Below are positions 13,416 to 24,622 of a DNA stretch of 64,000 bases, piece after piece (positions within the stretch are counted from its first letter, which is position 1; each line of letters opens with the position of its first letter). The stretch lies in assembly GCA_035236585.1 (NCBI GenBank), contig CP141131.1, forward strand, positions 18,265,103-18,329,102, given 5' to 3'. This DNA comes from Warburgia ugandensis. Its lineage: Eukaryota > Streptophyta > Magnoliopsida > Canellales > Canellaceae. The notes under the pieces were generated by a model. The model was given only the letters and a program-made list of their open reading frames with translations. It had not been told where the DNA came from and did no database searches. Both the position numbers and the translations under genes were made by a program.

Positions 13416-14695
13416 CGCCAAATACCCTATAAATTAATAAATATTAATTTATGAAGTATTTTCACTTAAAATTGATTTTTGGGAGCTAGAGGAGTCCAAA
13501 TCACGATCCGAAAGATGCGTTGTGACCGTATTGACGACACGGACCTAGTTTTAACTTAAAAACTTATAAATGACCACTTTTTATTTAGAAAAATTTTAAA
13601 ATAGTGATGTGACATGTACAAGTGCACTTGAATATACCAGTTAAAGGGAGTTATTAGCAAGCTAGTGGTCTCACACTGAGGTAGGTGACGACAACTAATG
13701 TTTTGCCTTGATTTTTAAACCATGTTTAAACATAGCATCATGTGTGATTGTGTTTTAAAAATGCAATTATTATTTACCGTGGATTTCATGCAACATTGCG
13801 TATAGGATGGTTATTTCAAATTGAAATCTTTTACTGAATAAACTTATTTAAAATGCTTTTACAAGCATGATGTTAATTTGTTATGCTTAATTAGGGACTT
13901 ATTTCTTATCATATATATAGAAAATGCATGGATTTACATGGAAATGAGAATAGAGGCTTATTAGCTGGTCCTTTTATAGGCTAACCCCAGGATGAGGGGC
14001 ATGTCTTGGGGATTGCAAGCTATAAGTGCTCTTGAGTTTTAGCATATACATATGATTTCCGTGTTTTATATTTGATGACGGGTGCTCTCGCCCGGTGGGC
14101 ATCATGCTAGGAGGGATAGTGCCAGCCACCCACCTTCCGAGATTATGATGTGATGAGTTTGTGATATGATAGGCACCTGCCCATAGATGGCATTCGGTAG
14201 GGGTTTGGTAACATGAATAGTCCACACTACCGGTCTGAGCCTTTCCATGGGGACAGATGCTAAGTCTCCCGTTATGGTGTCGACGGGGAGCGGCGGTGGT
14301 TGATACCCATGGAGGGTTGCCACTGGAGCATGATGGCCCATATTCTTATTATGTGTGCATGTATGATGAGCATGGTTATGGATGATATGCCTGGGTGTGA
14401 CGACACTCAGAGGTTGACTACGTGTACTCCTGATCAGGGATGTTAGTTGGATGTGGTAGGACCCATTACCTTAGGGTACCCTTATTCTGGTTGTATGCTC
14501 CATTTTATTGATTCATGTCATGTTTTAACTCCTTGAATTTTATATTTTAGCATATAGAATAAATTGGCATTTATTGAACATGGCATTATGATATCACTAT
14601 TTTCATAAATGTTAGATTTTTCATCAGTATTGTTCATTATTTCTTTCATTTATTACATTAATTGTCTATGTACCTACACAAGCGATAGCTTGCTG

Positions 14696-14721
14696 AGGCA
14701 TTGCTTTGTTTTGCAATGCCT
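14696..14721. other. LTR hairpin, 9 bp arms, 8-base loop
   Basis: The arms AGGCATTGC (14696-14704) and GCAATGCCT (14713-14721) are perfect. The same hairpin is at 55877-55902 in the T 5' LTR. It lies downstream of the TATA-like site in the 3' half of the LTR and is followed by 'agatctcgag', so it would be transcribed. A role in RNA 3' processing or packaging is inference. Confidence 0.75.
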
Positions 14722-15343
14722 TAGATCTCGAGCGCAATAACAGGAAAGGCAAGGTTGTTGAGAAGCCGTGAGAGCTGCTGAAGACCATTTTTCTATAGTG
14801 TTAGACAGTGATGTGAGTCATTAAACAGGATTATCATTTGGATTTTATTATGGACTGCATATTTTATAATTGGATGTGATTTAGATCTTTGGATATATGT
14901 TGGACATTTATATGGGATGTTATGATGGATAGACCCTGGGCCATATTATTATTGTCTTTTAGACGTTTATTTGATTTAAAATAAAGGCGCCTATTTATTT
15001 GACGTTGATTTATACGCGGATTATTTATTTATGTTTAAATTACATATCCGCCATTTTGAGAAAGAAAAATTAACACCCAGAGTTTTAAGATAGGTTTAGT
15101 AAAATGTTAAATAAATCTTTTTTCATGGGATCCCAAATGCTCTTATTTAAAATACCATTATTATTTTAAAAAAAAATGTCTTAAAAATCCGGGGTGTTAC
15201 AAGATATCTCTGGTGGTTCCTCAAGACTATAAACTATTTTATGTACCGATGGAGGTGGCTTGCATTCTCAGAGCATATTGAACGAGAAGGCAAAATCAAT
15301 TCCTGCAATCCTTGAAAATTTTGGAAGACAGTTTTCTGGTGGG

Positions 15344-15527
15344 TAAAGGGGAGCCTTAGAGCAATGGTAAAGTTGTCGTTGTGTGACCTTAAAGTCATGG
15401 GTTTAAGGCATGAAAACAACTTCTTGCAAAAATGCAAGGTAAGGCTGCGTACTATAGATCTTTGTAATCTGTTCCTTCCTTGGACATCACATACGCAGAA
15501 GCTTCGTGCACCAAAGCTGCCCTATAA
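15344..15527 (+). mobile_element. Au-type SINE, full length, block A
   Basis: The element has 'gagccttagagcaatggtaa' at its 5' end, a box B-like region, 'cttgcaaaaatgcaaggtaa', and a 3' end 'gctgcccta'. The 14 bp flanks are 15330-15343 and 15528-15541; in block B they are the identical AGTTTCCTGGTGGG. It is inserted in the RT/RNase H-like remnant and is shared with block B (44022-44207), so it predates the duplication. Confidence 0.9.
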
Positions 15528-16146
15528 AGTTTCCTGGTGGGCCTTCATCCACTGTTTAGTTAGCTATTCAGCCGCTTTGATCAAAAGACTTGGGATACTT
15601 TTACAAGCATCCATGAGCTCCCACTACTTACGTATGGGCCAAAGTTAATTTTGATGGCTCGTGCAATAAAGGCCTTGGCAAGGCAGGTTTGGATGGAGTT
15701 GGGAGAAATGAAAAAGGCCAAATGCTAATGGAATATGCAGGACCTGCTGGTGTTAATGATACCAAAAGCAAGGGGAGGTACTTGCTGCTAGAGAGGGAAT
15801 CAAAGCCATTCATCACAACAGATGTACATTACTCGGTAATCATAGCGGAAAATTCAATGTTCTCGGGTTTCAAAACACAGAGTGCTCCTTGGGCAATTGC
15901 TATGGTCGCCAATGAAGTTAATTTCCTATTGACATGACAGCAGCATCGTTTGGTCATGTTTATGATAGCCAACAAAATGACTGACCATCCTGAGAAAGGG
16001 GGCAAGATCTTAGAATTGCAATTTTCAGTCTGGATGGAATTAGTTGGCTTTAGCTTTAAGATCAATCTTTTGCATTGTCCCATTGAATGGTTATGTAATA
16101 CGGGATCTCCTTGATCCTCATCATCAATAAAATCATTGAATAAAAA

Positions 16147-16220
16147 GGGCAGCCCCTGTGCACAAAGCTCCTGCATTGAAGGGTTTGGGAAAGGGGCGAC
16201 TACAAGGGTCTATAGTACCA
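16147..16220 (-). mobile_element. Au-type SINE, 3' fragment, block A
   Basis: The reverse complement matches only the 3' third of the Au SINE ('acccttgtagtcgcccctt' then a GC-rich stretch and 'ggggctgccc'). The tRNA-like part is absent. The block B copy is at 44827-44889. Confidence 0.65.
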
Positions 16221-16848
16221 TCCTATCTTTTTTAATCACCATGCAAAAAATAAGAAGAAGGCAATGGGTCATTGATGTTTTTTAGGGATATCAAAGTTAT
16301 TTTTGTCTCCTGTGATCCAGACTCAAGTTCCTAGATGCCTGATCTTCGATGTACTTCTATCTCGATCTGGTTTCATGGGGATGAAGGCAAAATCATCAAA
16401 TCTATCATTGACCTTTCTGGAATTTCTTGCAAGAGAGAATTTCAATGTATCATTTAACAAACTCCGGAACATGGTGGTCCAATCATGAAGGATGAAATGT
16501 TTTGCCTTCAGAAGGGTCTATATGTTCATTTCCAAGATCTCCCATCAGCAAATTCATCAAGGCAAAGGTGGCTAGTGACTGCCTCTGTCGTATTTTACAG
16601 CTGACTCCTCTTACAAATCCTGTTCCTAATCTTCTTGGGGAATCTACCAGGAGTGATGGAAACGAGGAAAACCAAATCAAGATATAATTTCTCTTCATAT
16701 ATCTAATAAACTGCTAGGGTACCATACAAAACGCAGCCAACTTGCCTAAAGACGGGCAACAAAAAAGGGAGCTACATGATCCCATCATTTTTCTTCTTTC
16801 CCTGTTTCATCTTTCTAAAACCTTTATTTTTCTACAAATAAGTCCTAC
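16221..16848. other. 3' flank of the receptor pseudogene
   Basis: This region is shared with 44890-45493. On the minus strand at 16483-16698 is a 71-codon frame that stays open in block B (45102-45314) despite a 3-base length difference (one glycine codon). I recognise no family, and it may be a fragment of 3' untranslated or dead coding sequence. A possible poly(A) signal AATAAA for the minus strand lies at 16823-16828. Confidence 0.4.
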
Positions 16849-18794
16849 TTATACTAACTGAGAATAATACTGCCTTTCAGATCTCCTCGCCATTACACCA
16901 GTTGGAACTATCCCATCTTCCGAGAAGTCAAAGCATAACTCCTCAGCCTTACAGAGCATATAGACAACATCTACCATACTTGCCCTCTTCGAAGGATCTC
17001 TTAGTAAACAAGCTCTTGCAACAGCTAAGACATTCATCACAGTATCCATGGAGTAACTCTGCTCAGCAAGAGCTCCATCAAATTCATATATCTAAATGGA
17101 ATCCAAGATCTTTGCCAACCTGGTGGGTTTCACCTACAGGTGAATTCAAAATTGTATTCCAAGAAAGGTTGAATTACAATGCAAATGAATTCCAGCTTCT
17201 AAAATGCATGAGACACTCCATCCAACATAGAATTCAATTCCAAGGAATTTGAACAAGTGAAAATACTAGTTCCTTAAATAAAATTTCATTATTTCGGGAT
17301 GCTAAAACACCAACATAAGAGAGTCATATGGTATCCACGCGCGTAGTCAAGAGGTATATCTGGTGCCTTGGTAGCTGCTGATCTTCTGGGCCACAATCTG
17401 TGGAAAGATACCCAAGTTCATTTTGACTGGATCATTTTAGCTCTCCGATTGTTTTAAGGTTTCCCTATTTTGAACGATCTGAGACAGGATGCACTTTCAC
17501 TGTAAAATATAATACCGAAAGGGTAATCCAACGGAGAGTGCTTTAGGTGAATGAACTATTTCAGATGCCGGTCAGAAGATCTTCGGTTCGGATCACCGAA
17601 TAAAGGGACCACAAGTACGACATATGCGTTCCATTTCCATGTCTCTCAGAGATTACTATGGAAAATAATGACAAGGAAGAAAATGACAGAAACAAGAAAA
17701 GGAAAGTACCGAATTACCGGAAGCAAGATCTTGAATTCCTCGTATGCATTCCATTTCATTCTCTTGATGGCAAACACTTCATCTCTAAGAGATCCCTTGT
17801 AAACAGATCCTTGAATAACGCATCGAGGATCAAAATTCTTCGTTGCTTCTCTCAACTCCTGCATTCCGTATATCTTATACTTATCCAAGCAATCAGAAAC
17901 ATCCGCCATGAAACTCTCATCCTTAGGCAACGAAGTGAATTTCTTCGTCTTCTCTTTGGTTTCCCCACCTTTCCTCCTTTTCAACAAAACCCACCAGCAC
18001 CATGTAATCAGAATCACCGATAGCAAGAGCAGAATGCCCAACACCCCCAAACCAACTGAGAGCCCCACGATAAGCCCCTTCCTCTCTTTCGACGGGGGAG
18101 ATGGTAGCGGAACGATGGGCTGACTTATGTTAGGAATTCTAGAAACAGGAACCAAAACCGTAGAGAAAGAAGTGGAACTTGCAGCCCCATTTGCAGAGGT
18201 TAAGAGTTCCGTAGTGGAACCAAATTTGGCAGCGATTGAAGCAAGATTATCAGAAGGCTGAGAGACATAAGTGATAAGAAAGTTGATCCCACTTTGCAAT
18301 TGGGTTCTGTTGGGGCACTGACAAAAGATGGGAAAAACGACGTTTACGCCTATGGTGAGATTAGTGGGGACTAAAGAAGGGTTTACAAGTTCAACGGCTT
18401 GATATGTGGTGAGATTCTGGAATTTGTATGTGGAAACATCGTAGAAAGTATCACCGCTTCTGAGTTGGTAGGTTCTGTTGGCGTATGAGTGATTGGCTGT
18501 GCATGAACAGGAGATGGGGATGAAGAGGTCTTGGCCAGGGATGAGAGGATTGGAGGGTGATAAGATGTTGCTGGGTGCCGTTATCGCCAATCGATTGACG
18601 CCAAAAAGTTCCCCGATGGAAGCTATATCAAGGAAATTTGGGGATGAGGCTCTAAAGTGGACGTAGGATTGGCAGGGATAGATGGATTGGTTTCTGGTGC
18701 AGTTGTAACCTTCTATTGATAGTTGAGCTTGGGATTGATGGAGAAGGAACAGCAGAACAAAGGGGAGAGGGGAGCAGAGATGGCATATTCTCAT
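16849..18794 (-). pseudogene. LysM receptor-like kinase, LYR type, kinase deleted (block A)
   Basis: Exon 1 (18794-17718) is open for 359 codons: signal peptide, six ectodomain cysteines including CSC and CQC, three LysM segments, a membrane segment and the first part of the kinase with the AIK lysine. The donor GTAATT is kept, but the last codons changed (L-L-P in place of L-Q-K). Compared with block B, about 2.26 kb is missing at 17081, which removes the acceptor and the kinase from the region after the first lysine to the segment before 'SMDTVMNVLAVARACL'. Only the kinase C-terminal tail remains (16849-17080), and its normal TGA is now AGA, adding ten residues. Without splicing, exon 1 would end 23 codons into the intron, giving a 382-residue membrane protein with no kinase. 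I call it a pseudogene, but a kinase-less receptor is possible. Confidence 0.85.
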
Positions 18795-19050
18795 CTCTTT
18801 GGGATTTGTTTCTTCTTCCTTTTGGGTTGAAGCCCTTGAAGAAGTGGAGTGAGAGACTCCACCTGCTCTGCTCTGTTTATGCGATTAAATTATTTTGGGA
18901 CGGGTTCTAACTTCTAACCAAAAATGGGCGATAATCAGAGAGGTAAAAATGACTGCAAGTTGTTGACTCAGACTGGTTGCCGTCGACTATGGTGTGGATT
19001 GGTTGAAATGGGGTTGGGATCTGGGTGGTACTGGGGTCTTTGACCGAGAA
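18795..19050 (-). promoter_or_regulatory. Candidate promoter and leader of receptor copy A, with two W-box cores
   Basis: This is the sequence directly upstream of the minus-strand ATG. W-box cores TTGACT (18963-18968) and TTGACC (19040-19045) lie about 170 and 250 bp from the start codon, on the plus strand. W-boxes bind WRKY factors, and chitin-response receptor genes are often WRKY-regulated; a role here is inference. Block B keeps the first site (49830) but the second reads TGTGACC. Confidence 0.4.
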
Positions 19051-21227
19051 GAGGTTTTTGATTCATCCTTTGCTATTCTGGACTAAGTGAAAAAATTTCC
19101 CAGCTATTTGCAGCCTTAAAACTTAGATAAGAGTATACAAATATAGACAAATAATCTCGAAAGCTTGATCTGTTTGTTGCAGAATAATTTTATCTATTTT
19201 TTCATGCCACAAATAGCAGGGAAGATTTTCACTACTCCAGGTAGCTTAATCCATAACTCCTATTCTCCGGGCAAACAGTATGGTCATAGAATAGAGGTGA
19301 GCCATTCACTTTGCTCAGCTATATCCTAAAACTGGAAATCTTTCTGGCATGAGACAAAAACTTATTAGATACTCCACAAGGTTTTAACGGTGACTATCAG
19401 TCACAGGTTTTCTAATGTGGGCCCGAAGTTGAACTTATCCCATGAATATGTTTGTGGGAATATCCCGGAGTCTGAGTCAACAACTTTAGCTCAGATTCAA
19501 TTAAGTCATCTCCCTTGTTGCCCATGAGACCAAGTTGCTGACCCGTTACTTAGGTTTTCGATTGACTTCAAATGAGGGGGACCCGGTCTGCACTAAAGAC
19601 TTTGATCAGGTTGAGGTTGTTTTTGGAGCCCTTTACACGTTGGATGGGAGAAATTTCGGACCGGATTTATCGGGTGGATTTGAACCTGGAGGAATGAATA
19701 CTTTGTATGGTGCGACTTGTGTGATGCCTCACTTTATCATAAGTGGGTCTTATACTTGGGTAATCAGAATCGTTCATCTAATTTCTTTTATTGTGGATCA
19801 CCTATGAACACAAAATAGTGTTGATCTTAGATGGAATTCAAAGAATGAGTCAAAATATACTAGTTAAAATATATATTAGAATCATTTAATCTTGGTGATG
19901 TTTAATACTTGCGATATTTGAACTTAGAGAAAACAGATGAACAGTTCTATTGCCGGGGAGGCTGCCATGATAAAGTGGGGGTGGTCATGGTTTTGACTGC
20001 CGTTTCTGGTGCGGCATAGACTAAATGCTGTAACGTTGCTTCTGGCCTCTGTTGTACGTTGATAGGTCATGGTGTGTCACCGTCTTGGCTTGACACTTAC
20101 GCACTACCTCTCTGTCTTTGAATAGTAAGCTGAAGCCCAGAACGGGACTTTATATAGTAGTGCTCTATAATTGACATGAATAAGGGCTCGTCTTGGTTGA
20201 TCTAACCCATTCATCTCATTGTTCTAACTTTAAATAACTTGTAATTCAAACGATTTCGGAAAAGGATAATCCTAACCATGTATATTCTTTATTACAAGAA
20301 GCAAACTATTAAAAACTTTGCATGCACAATGGTCTAAATTCAACTCCAAAAAACTAATGCAAATTGAATATTTATCCTAAATTGAGCAGTCGTTCGTGCT
20401 AATCGAGCTGACTTGTTGCCTTTTCTGAAACGAAAAACTTGAATCCAACCCACTGAATGAAGACGCACAGAAGCTGGAATACAAGATTGAAGATCATATC
20501 AGCATTGGCTCATGTTACCAAGTTTACTGACTAATGAGATCGATCGAACTGACTACTCACTAGAAACATTGGTATGGACTTTGCGAAATCTAACAGACAA
20601 AAAGTGAAGATCGTGCATTAATTTCTCATAATCTCATTACACAAGAGAGTGAATGTAACTGCTTTCATTTCCAAAGTAGTACCACTATTGTTATTATTAT
20701 ATAAGATTGCAGTCTTTAAATGTTCGTAAGTACGTAGAAGTGATGTGAGATGGAGGACTACCTTGTCCTCTTCACCTGACTTCACCTCAATATGAAGAAG
20801 CTACCAACAATCTTATTATAAGTATTAAGATGTATCTTCTTTCATTTTTAGTGCATTAATTTTTGCTTGAAGTATAGCCTACTTATCAAGCTCTTTGCCA
20901 TGTATAACTTCTCCAATTTCAAATATAAAGCAAGAGCCGAATCCTCATCCATAACAATATATAAAACTCCATCTTCTAAGCATAACCTCATTGTGCTGAC
21001 CCCTATAGTTTAAGTTCCTTTCATTCTTCGTTCCTCATTGTTGTTGGCTTCTTTGCTTTGCCGTGCAACATCTTATGAAGACTTGTTACAAATTTATCCA
21101 CCTTGAACTTAGGATTTGGACTTTAGGCATTTTTCTTCAATTTGTAGCTTGATCTCTCATTGGAATTTCATAGAACACCTTGGGTGTATTGCTCTGATAT
21201 CATATGTAGATCTTAGAGCTGAGCAGA
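19051..21227. other. Upstream flank, no gene recognised, block A
   Basis: This is collinear with about 49920-52168 in block B. The frame at 19535-19807 breaks down in block B, where about 60 bp more sequence is present, so I do not call it a gene. No repeat or RNA gene is evident. Confidence 0.5.
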
Positions 21228-21320
21228 AGCTTTAGTTGATTACCATAAGCGTTCACAAGGATATATTCAAAGTACCTGCACTTCTTACTACTCTTGTGTT
21301 CCACCTTAAAACCCCCTTAT

Positions 21321-21322
<2 letters not shown>

Positions 21323-21394
<72 letters not shown>
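21323..21394. repeat. (CT)n microsatellite, about 72 bp
   Basis: An uninterrupted CT run starting about 95 bp right of the last base that aligns with block B. Confidence 0.97.
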
Positions 21395-21396
<2 letters not shown>

Positions 21397-22961
21397 TTTA
21401 GTTGTGGGCCTCTCAATAGTGGGGTTGACCCATACTCAATTATATTCTAGTCGATGGATGTTAAGTACCAAGAAATTAAAACTTGGATGAATTTGTATTT
21501 AAGTTACTATTAGCCAAGGTTATAGATGTGAGCTAAGCTTTTATATGTGATGCAATTCTAAAAAGGAGATTATTGATTGCCTAAAACTTGGGCGGGTGCT
21601 TTGCTTTATATTTACCACTACAATGGAGTTTCATTGCATTTCAACTACTCAATGATTGCATGAAGGTAAAGATGTTTCAAATTTCATGTTGATAGGTGAA
21701 TTGGTGAAGTTCTTTCTTGAATTTAAGGGGAAGACATATACTTGTTTTTGTATTTACATGGTTAGGCTTTGAAAATATTCATAATTGGAAATTCTTAGTC
21801 TTGGTTAGTTCATGCAATATTCTAGGTTTTATAAGACCCTAATTTATGTTTGTGTTTTCAATAAACAATCTTGATATTTTCTTATGTAGATAAAGGTGTG
21901 CATACTATGGTTCTTTTATATGAACATGTACACAGTCCTTTTGGCTAGTGTTGTTCAAAATTAAAAAATTTTCATGAGGCACATGCATGGAAGAATGATG
22001 GCTAACAAATATTAAGTGCATACATGGAAGAATGATGAGTGACAAACATTAAGTTCTATGATCCTCGAGATCTACTCTTGCTTTGTTTTCATTTCTTTTA
22101 GCCTATTGGCATATTAAGTATCTAAATGATTAAAACTGCCTTTAGAAGGGAAGAAAAGTGGACGAAAGGCAAATGATGTTAGTTTGTTGCATCTTAAATG
22201 ATCAATATTAGTTTGTAACTTCTCAAATGGAAATTTTAACTCCGGCCCTTCAACTTTAGGTTCAAAATTGTTCTTGATGTAGTTCATTCCTTTCTTTTAG
22301 GCAATTAATTGTACTTGTAGAACTAACTTTTGTTGACACATGTAAGACCTTTGTAGCATTATGATTCCTATTTTTCTTTCTATATTTCCAATGCTTTGCA
22401 AGTTTTTGTTTTGATAATATCATTTTGCTTGAGTGTTTGTCCTCATGATCTAGTTGGATGTGACTGTTGCTTCTATGAGGGTCATCTATTGAGATAATGC
22501 GAGTTTATGACCTAATGGTATGCACCTCTATCCTACCAATTAATTCCAACCACCCTAGGGTTATGAACGAGGACCGAGAGTTGGACTAAATAATATGTAA
22601 AAATTAAATTATGTTCCTTTAGTTAGAATTGATGGTCTAGATCCAATTCTTTGCCTATGGAACCAAATTATTATTTTTTTTGCTTTTTAATTTTTTGCTA
22701 AGAGCACGAGATTGGAACCAAGAATAAAAAAAATTAGATGAGTGTAATTTTAGTACTAGAGATATAATACTAGTTTAACTAAAGGTAAATTAATCTTTTT
22801 ATCTTAGTTTTTATAAGCTTGGAACCTTCAACATAAATTTATTGGTGATTAAATAGTAAGCGTAAATATGACACTCAAGCCAATCGACAGGAGGAAAAAC
22901 AAGACATCTTATTTTTCCAAAACACAAAAAGCCCTAAATTGAATCTAATCTAATCACATAG

Positions 22962-23037
<76 letters not shown>

Positions 23038-24622
23038 TTTGATTGAAAGGGCTACTGAATAGCACAAAATCTCTTCTGCCCTTATTTTGAACCAAGCTTA
23101 GCCAAATAGTTTTCTCTATGCTGTTCATACTATTGAACATACGCTAAAATGATAGACCTTTTTGTTTTCATTGTAATGGCTTTTACAAGAGAATGGAAAC
23201 AAAATTTTCACTCTTATGAGTTTTCTTTGTGCAGTTAAGATTTAACTGCATACAAAAAATATTTTAGTGTTTAAGATAGGCTAGTTGGGCTATGAATTGG
23301 TCAAGGTGAGATTGCTATTAGAAGAATAAGTTTTGAATAAGACTTAAAAGATTTAAGATTATTCACGAGCATAGGAAAGTTTGCAATTATTGTACTTGAT
23401 TCTTTCATTGGAGACACTTGATGATCAAATGGTAAATTCTTATAATTTGAATGTTTAATAAGAATTTGACTTTGATCCTTGTTCCTCATGTTTCAGTTAC
23501 GATCTCTTTTATTTGTGTATTTTCTATATTTTGCTTGCTTGATCATGTGATGCATCTTAAGAGTAGCTCAGATATTTGTTGGAGTGCAATAACAAAGTTA
23601 GAAGTGAATATTCTTAGGTCACATGAATACAAAGCAAGTCTCACAATTGAATAGATTGGAGATACTAGTATTTGTGTTTGCTCTCACCTGTTGTTGTTGA
23701 TTTGCATCTCTTATGCTATTTTCAAACTTGAGATGTAACACGTCTAGTTTTCTACTATTCACTCTTTCTTGAGGACAACTTAGAACCATCTTTCATAATT
23801 ATATACTCTCTTTCATAATTATATACTCATTTGTGGCCTCCATTTGGAACTTTTTTAAAGTGAAAAACCACTCTAATATTGAACAACGAATCATAATAGA
23901 TGTTCTTGCATCATATGTCAACTAAACTTTGTAAATTGTTCACTCTCCCAACATCTAGCTTCAAGTGGCTTATGTACTACAATTACTTTAAGTTATACGA
24001 CTTATAAGGGCCAAGAACCGGACCAGAATCAAACAGTTTGGTTCTAGTCCTCAAAGTTGGATTTGAACTCATGCTGGTCCAATTTCAATCTTGGTGAAAT
24101 AGAAAGTGCAACGAAACCATACCATTGATAGCCGATCCCACCCAACAAGTAATTGCTGAAAACAATTATATACATAGGTTTCAAAATCAGCTGCCCTACA
24201 GAACAAAATGTAGCCTTTTCCAGTGAAAACCACCACCAGTAATGCAGCGCAAGCGGAGTATTATCAGAAGTAGTAGTTTAGATAAGATGCAACCACATGT
24301 ATCTCTGATTGTGGAAACAACTGCCGGTAGTTTAGCATTTTGCCAGCGGAATGTTTAACCTGCCAAAATTTTAAGTTGCTGGTGGTTTGTTAATCTGTCT
24401 GTAGTAGTTTTAGTAGCAGAGCAATTGTCTATTTGGAAGCCGCTTGCAAAGGTTTTACTGACAATTTTTTTGGCCATTTCTATTGTATGACAAAAATGGT
24501 TGAGATCTCAAAATCCACGCATTTTCTTTGGGTTCTTATCAATAAGATCTATCCTCTTTAACACTTCCTGAAGCAGGCTTCTTTTTATAGCCACTGGCCA
24601 CTGAGCTCCTGGCCCGCCTTTT
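21395..24622. other. AT-rich intergenic DNA, no gene recognised
   Basis: I see only minor structure: a direct repeat of about 37 bp at about 21985-22053, a second (CT)n tract at 22965-23031, and an 18-22 bp direct repeat at about 23790-23830. Frames are short and unremarkable. Confidence 0.5.
22965..23031. repeat. (CT)n microsatellite, about 67 bp
   Basis: An uninterrupted CT dinucleotide run between AT-rich flanks. Confidence 0.97.

Larger units (their letters stand above)
12326..15201 (+). mobile_element. Family T (gypsy) solo LTR, 2876 bp, block A only
   Basis: It is flanked by a perfect 5 bp target duplication AGATA (12321-12325 and 15202-15206), and block B shows the empty site near 43890. 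It begins TGTAATATCC and ends GGGTGTTACA. It matches the 5' LTR of the gypsy element at 53381-56385, where the same end is followed by a primer site, which fixes the orientation. No internal region is present, so it is a solo LTR. A TATA-like 'atatatatag' is at 13911. The LTR differs strongly from its relative in the GC-rich segment at 13200-13420. Confidence 0.92.
11716..16120 (+). pseudogene. RT/RNase H-like (non-LTR type) remnant, block A, split by an LTR and a SINE
   Basis: Three pieces read on the plus strand. At 11750-12030 is a segment like the plant LINE region after the RT ('LRFVVRYGRKVDFW', then 'LGDE', then a W-x-I-N-L-R segment). At 12185-12320 is a 'KENLKRKRWVV'-like zf-RVT stretch. 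At 15635-16000 is an RNase H fold of RVT_3 type: 'WAKVNFDGSCNKGLGKAG', then 'GVGRNEKGQML', with a late 'ANKMTDH' echoing the family's 'ANxxADxLAK'. Stops and frame changes are common. The T solo LTR (12326-15201) and a SINE (15344-15527) interrupt it. The block B copy at 43284-44780 lacks the LTR. It could also derive from a domesticated RNase H-like gene. Confidence 0.6.

Noticed and set aside
13170..13421. Two overlapping repetitive frames with a Y-T-G-L-H pattern
   Set aside because: They are readings of the GC-rich minisatellite in the T LTR, not proteins.
19535..19807. A 90-codon plus frame upstream of receptor copy A
   Set aside because: The block B counterpart is broken by about 60 bp of extra sequence and stops, and no family is recognisable.
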